Shown here piece after piece: positions 60,549-64,000 of a stretch of DNA of 64,000 nucleotides. The DNA lies in the NCBI GenBank assembly GCA_033852095.1, contig JAWSVD010000074.1, forward strand, positions 62,001-126,000, read 5' to 3'. The stretch comes from CALCKW01 sp033852095. GTDB lineage: Bacteria > Pseudomonadota > Gammaproteobacteria > CALCKW01. Numbering within the stretch: the first letter of the stretch is position 1; every line of letters starts with the position of its first letter. The notes beneath the pieces are model-generated. The model was given only the letters and a program-made list of their open reading frames with translations. It was not told the DNA's origin and made no database searches. The translations under genes were made by a program, and so were the position numbers.

Positions 60549-61652
60549 GTGTTAGCTAAGCGATCCCGCGTCTCTGGGCCCAAACCCCTGCAGCGCCTCA
60601 TCACGCGTTTCGTCACGCTCGCAGCCTTAGCAACCGGGGCACAGCTACCGCTTCTCGCCACCGCCAGCGAAGTGCCTCCCCCGCCCTTGGCGGCCCTCAC
60701 CACCGATCAACTGGTGCTGGCAGCCAACAACGCCTATTCCCTGCACAGCAAGCAAGAGCAATTGCCCTTGTCGCTGCTGCAGATGCGCGGCGACTACCGC
60801 TACGCAGTGGCCGTGGACCTCAGCTCTAATCAGCTCTTTGTCTTTGCCAATAACGACGGCGTGCCCGAACTGATCAGCTCGCATTTTGCCACCATCGGCA
60901 AGGCCGGCTACGGCAAGAGACGCGAGGGCGACAACCGCACACCGGTGGGCATCTACCGTGTGCAGAGCTTTATCAGTGATAACGCCCTGCCCGAACTCTA
61001 CGGCAATGGCGCCCTGCCACTGGATTTCCCCAACGCTTGGGACGTGCAACAGCGACGCACCGGTCACGGCATCTGGATCCACGGCATGCCGCGCGACAAA
61101 GACCGCCGCCCCGCCCGTGATTCAGAGGGCTGCGTGGTGGTGAGCAACGCGCTCATGCCTGCCCTGCACGACAACAGCGAGCTCAAATCGACGCCTGTTA
61201 TTCTTGCCGACAGCCTGCGCTGGAGCACCCGAGAAAACGCCGAAGGCGTGCGCGACACCCTGCTCGACACCCTCGAACAATGGCGCCTCAGTTGGGCCAG
61301 TGGCGACATGGATGCCTTCCTCGGCATGCACGACAAAAACTTCCGCAACGCCAAACAGCGCATGCCCGCCTACGCCGATCAAAAACGCCGCATCGCCGCT
61401 GCTCGCAAGAAAATAGACATCGAAGTCGACGAAGTGGAAATCTTCATGTACCCCGATGTAGAGCACAAGGCCATGGCAATGGTCAGTTTCAAACAACGCT
61501 ACCGCTCGCGCTACTTCAAAGACATCACCTACAAAACCCAATATTGGCAACACGACGGCGACCGCTGGCTGCTGCAGCTGGAACGCAACGTAGACGCCTG
61601 GCCCAGCCACCCCAGCGAGGGGAAACTTTTTGCCCGTGTCAGCGCGGACTGA
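60549..61652 (+). CDS. Exported L,D-transpeptidase (YkuD domain)
   Basis: A 367-residue exported enzyme. A signal peptide covers about 1-40. The YkuD domain has the His of HGIWIHGMPR near 171-180 and the catalytic Cys in RDSEGCVVVSNALM near 190-205. A C-terminal domain (about 230-360, LEQWRLSWASGDMDAFLGMHD) resembles the nuclear-transport-factor/SnoaL-like fold. It forms 3-3 peptidoglycan cross-links or attaches proteins to peptidoglycan. GTG start with AAGGG upstream. Confidence 0.9.
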   Translation: MLAKRSRVSGPKPLQRLITRFVTLAALATGAQLPLLATASEVPPPPLAALTTDQLVLAANNAYSLHSKQEQLPLSLLQMRGDYRYAVAVDLSSNQLFVFANNDGVPELISSHFATIGKAGYGKRREGDNRTPVGIYRVQSFISDNALPELYGNGALPLDFPNAWDVQQRRTGHGIWIHGMPRDKDRRPARDSEGCVVVSNALMPALHDNSELKSTPVILADSLRWSTRENAEGVRDTLLDTLEQWRLSWASGDMDAFLGMHDKNFRNAKQRMPAYADQKRRIAAARKKIDIEVDEVEIFMYPDVEHKAMAMVSFKQRYRSRYFKDITYKTQYWQHDGDRWLLQLERNVDAWPSHPSEGKLFARVSAD

Positions 61653-61877
61653 GCCATCGGCGCGGTGGCTCTCCCCTGTACCCGAACGCTTGTATCGAAA
61701 TTGAAACACCCGGCCGGCAGTCGTGAATTTCCAATCGCCTCTTGGTGCCGCTGCTGCAAAAACCTCACTGAATAAATCTCGCCACCGACCGTGCGCTGTG
61801 AATTCAAGGCCAGTAGTAGAGAGCAAACCGCCGCACAAATAGCCGTTGTGGCGAGATCGCCCACTGACGCAAAACCA

Positions 61878-63176
61878 TCAATAGCCGTATTTGATGCGAA
61901 TCTCAAGTATGTCCCTGTTGATCTTGTTAATCACATCGCTGGGCCTCAGCTCAGGGTTATCCAAGAAAGCGATCAACTCCTCGCGCAGCACGTTCGAAAA
62001 CTCCTCGTACCAAAGCACCTGGAACTCGCCCACGGGATAGGGCGCTGTCTTGAATAAATCAATCAAAACGGCTTCGTCGCTCGGCCGTGCCAACTTCTTC
62101 CGGATGATATTTCGCGCCACTGGTCCCTCTAGGAACTCCGGGTAAACCGACAGAAAGCCCAATCTGTCGAGATAGTACTCGGCGATCGCGTAGCGATTCG
62201 CCCCCATGCCCAAGCTGTATTGATAGAGGAAATCTTCCACCAGAGCCTGCTGCTCGGGGTCGTTCACCGTGGACATACTGAACACCCCGAGCAATGCCGC
62301 CCCCCAGCTCTGCTTGAATCGTGGCAGCGGCGACAAACGCCTCATTCCAAGCCCTTCAGCCTGATTCACGCGCAGAAAAAAATCACTGATCAACGTGGCA
62401 AATAGGTATCGCTCCGAAGAAAATTTCCGATAGAACTGAAATTGATCCTTTTCAATCACACTCACAGGAATCGCGCCGGATTGCCAAGCACGGCGCCAGT
62501 CGATCAGCGTGTCATAGGCCGGCCCGCTGTCCGCGGTCATCGCGCTTTGCCGCGTGAGAGGATCAATCACATGGCCGCCCCGATTCAGCACTTCGCTGAT
62601 AAAGCTGACGGGCAGCCCTAAGTTTCCGTCATACCACAGCGGCAAGTAGAAGGAACTGTTTGTCTCGGAAAGTTCGAGCACTTGGTCGTAAAATGCATCC
62701 CAATCTTGGGGGAAGTCCTTCTCGCCCAAACCTAGATCGTTGTAACTGTCTAAATCCACCACCGGGAAATTATACAAGCTGGCACCAATGCCTAAACCAA
62801 CAATTTTCCCTTTGTGATAGATCGCATTCTTCAGGTGGTTATAGTGCTGATTCGCGGCGTAGACAATTCGCCCGTTTTCGGATAAATCCCGCACCCACCC
62901 TGCTTCGGCAAATCGGGAGGTAGAAGACGCCATCAAGCCCACCACATCGACATCGTCGTTGTAGATGAAGCTCTCCTCTAGGCTCGCACTGTAATGCAGG
63001 CGCGAGAGCTTGCTGTACTGCAAGTCCACACCCATAGCTTTCTCTATCTCCAGCACTGCGTCGGAGAACAAATCGCCCACATTCCGCCAACCATGCACAC
63101 CGATCGACGGTTCGGCCGCAGCACTATTCGGCGCGAAGAGAATCAAGCCCAGCGACAACACGTGCAACAGCTTCAT
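61878..63176 (-). CDS. Periplasmic solute-binding-like protein (ABC family 1 type)
   Basis: A 432-residue exported protein with a signal peptide (about 1-20). It looks like an extracellular solute-binding family 1 protein: DVVGLMASSTSRFAEAGWVRDL near 77-98, WDAFYDQVLELSETNSS near 168-184, LGVFSMSTVND near 302. The C-terminal tail ends IKYGY. No permease or ATPase is near. The same architecture recurs in the next gene. Ligand unknown. Start ATG at 63176 chosen to begin at the signal peptide. Confidence 0.8.
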   Translation of the reverse strand: MKLLHVLSLGLILFAPNSAAAEPSIGVHGWRNVGDLFSDAVLEIEKAMGVDLQYSKLSRLHYSASLEESFIYNDDVDVVGLMASSTSRFAEAGWVRDLSENGRIVYAANQHYNHLKNAIYHKGKIVGLGIGASLYNFPVVDLDSYNDLGLGEKDFPQDWDAFYDQVLELSETNSSFYLPLWYDGNLGLPVSFISEVLNRGGHVIDPLTRQSAMTADSGPAYDTLIDWRRAWQSGAIPVSVIEKDQFQFYRKFSSERYLFATLISDFFLRVNQAEGLGMRRLSPLPRFKQSWGAALLGVFSMSTVNDPEQQALVEDFLYQYSLGMGANRYAIAEYYLDRLGFLSVYPEFLEGPVARNIIRKKLARPSDEAVLIDLFKTAPYPVGEFQVLWYEEFSNVLREELIAFLDNPELRPSDVINKINRDILEIRIKYGY

Positions 63177-63345
63177 CGGTGGTCGCCACGACATCCGCCG
63201 CAAAGGGCACGCAACTCTCCTTGCGCTGGCCTTCTGGCACAAACCTGGCAAACCGCCTGCGCCTGATGCAATCTCTATTGACTCAGCTGCCATCCCGCAT
63301 CCCAACTCCTGGAGCCCACACTACTGCTCGCCTCATCCGCAGACA

Positions 63346-64000
63346 TCAATAACCGTAACTTTCTCGAACTTCACGGATATGGTTATTGATTCGACTTATC
63401 ACGTGCTCAGGGTTTTGCCACGGGGTCCGCAGATAAGACACCAGCTCAGCGCTCAGACGCCGAGCAAATTCCTCAAACCACAGCACGTTATAAATATCGG
63501 CCGGGAAAGGGGCGTGCTCGTAAAGATCGATCAACACCTCAGCATCGTCTGCCCGCGACAATTTGCTGCCAATAATCCCCCGTATGTCTGGGCTCGTTGT
63601 CAGCTCAGGATAAACCGGTAAAAATCCGTTTTTTTCAAGGTTAAACCTTGATACTGCGAACTTCCCCTGCCCTTGCCCCAAGCTGTAATTGAATAAAAAA
63701 TCTTTTGTCGCGCGCAAATTAGAACGGTCGTGAGAAGCTCCGATGCTGAATATCCCCACCGTCGAGGAACCCCAACTTTGCCCAACACGCGGCAGCGGTG
63801 AGAGTCTTCTCTGCGCACTGTGAGCGTACTGTTTGGTGCTGAGCAGAACGTGACTGCACATACCATTAACGGCGTACCGCTCAGCGAAAAACTCTTGATA
63901 ATACTGATCAAAACTCAAATCAAGCACATGCTCCGGTATTGCCCCCGAATCCCACGCACGGCGCCAGTCAATCAGCGTGTCAAAGGCGGCCCCACTGTCA
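63346..64000 (-). CDS. Second solute-binding-like protein, 5' part outside window
   Basis: A partial reading of about 218 codons, open to the right edge, homologous to the C-terminal half of the gene at 61878-63176. Both share a DTLIDWRRAW segment and the order of the central and C-terminal segments, ending in ESYGY here versus IKYGY there. A tandem duplication of a periplasmic binding protein is the simplest reading. The internal ATG at 63927 is not the start, because coding continues unbroken upstream. Confidence 0.8.
   Translation of the reverse strand, partial: DSGAAFDTLIDWRRAWDSGAIPEHVLDLSFDQYYQEFFAERYAVNGMCSHVLLSTKQYAHSAQRRLSPLPRVGQSWGSSTVGIFSIGASHDRSNLRATKDFLFNYSLGQGQGKFAVSRFNLEKNGFLPVYPELTTSPDIRGIIGSKLSRADDAEVLIDLYEHAPFPADIYNVLWFEEFARRLSAELVSYLRTPWQNPEHVISRINNHIREVRESYGY

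Noticed and set aside
1..64000. CRISPR array, tRNA, rRNA, insertion sequence or prophage genes
   Set aside because: I scanned spacers and found no spaced repeats, no tRNA cloverleaf, and no transposase or integrase-like protein.

Overview
This window is a chromosomal stretch, close-packed with genes and moderately GC-rich, from what looks like a free-living, probably aerobic or facultative gammaproteobacterium of marine type. The evidence is gene order and content: an rpoE-rseA-rseC-mucD-lepA-lepB-DUF4845-rnc-era-recO string, OxyR with AhpC/AhpF, a type IV pilus minor-pilin operon with PilY1, and a CsrB/RsmZ-type small RNA. The placement is an inference from content; no 16S rRNA gene is present.

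Layout. 1-9.4 kb (minus strand): sigma-E envelope-stress genes followed by lepA, lepB, two DUF4845 paralogues, rnc, era and the start of recO. The usual rseB/mucB is missing, and a sigma-E-type promoter sits before rpoE. 9.5-11.8 kb: orn, rsgA and a histidine phosphatase. 11.8-26.4 kb: a one-carbon block with formate-THF ligase, a GlxA/AraC regulator, a 2-hydroxyacid dehydrogenase, L-serine dehydratase, a corrinoid protein, a DUF1638 protein, a PF13769 protein, a MetF-like reductase, a methyl-THF:corrinoid methyltransferase, a ferredoxin-ASKHA corrinoid activator, an MsrQ/YedZ-like membrane protein and glycerate 2-kinase. 26.7-34.5 kb: mixed metabolism, DUF3422, and a convergent histidine kinase/response regulator pair whose regulator has a 31-codon leader ORF. 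35.4-35.9 kb: an apparently unannotated CsrA-sequestering sRNA of about 460 nt. 35.9-44.2 kb: oxyR, ahpC, ahpF, a desaturase, a DsbA-like protein, a nucleobase deaminase, an ArgE-like peptidase and a GST. 44.4-50.6 kb: fimT-pilV-pilW-pilX-pilY1-pilE plus one unknown gene. 51.1-55.0 kb: MttB-family methyltransferase with an MmgE/PrpD protein, opposite a second GlxA-type regulator. 55-60 kb: SDR, acyl-CoA ligase, thioesterase, BrkB-like protein and MetZ. 60.5-64 kb: an L,D-transpeptidase and two tandem solute-binding-like proteins.

How the genes may work together. An MttB-family enzyme (51.1 kb) would move a methyl group from a quaternary or tertiary amine to the corrinoid protein (18.5 kb). 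The MtrH/MeTr-like enzyme would pass it to tetrahydrofolate. The MetF-like enzyme would oxidise methyl-THF to methylene-THF, which could enter serine (and pyruvate through SdaA) or be released as formate through Fhs. The ferredoxin-ASKHA protein would reactivate oxidised corrinoid. A hydroxyacid dehydrogenase and glycerate 2-kinase could take serine-derived carbon into central metabolism. The substrate is not proven; glycine betaine and similar betaines are the leading guesses. The two points most worth a second look are the CsrB-like RNA at 35.40-35.85 kb and this corrinoid demethylation system with its odd partners.
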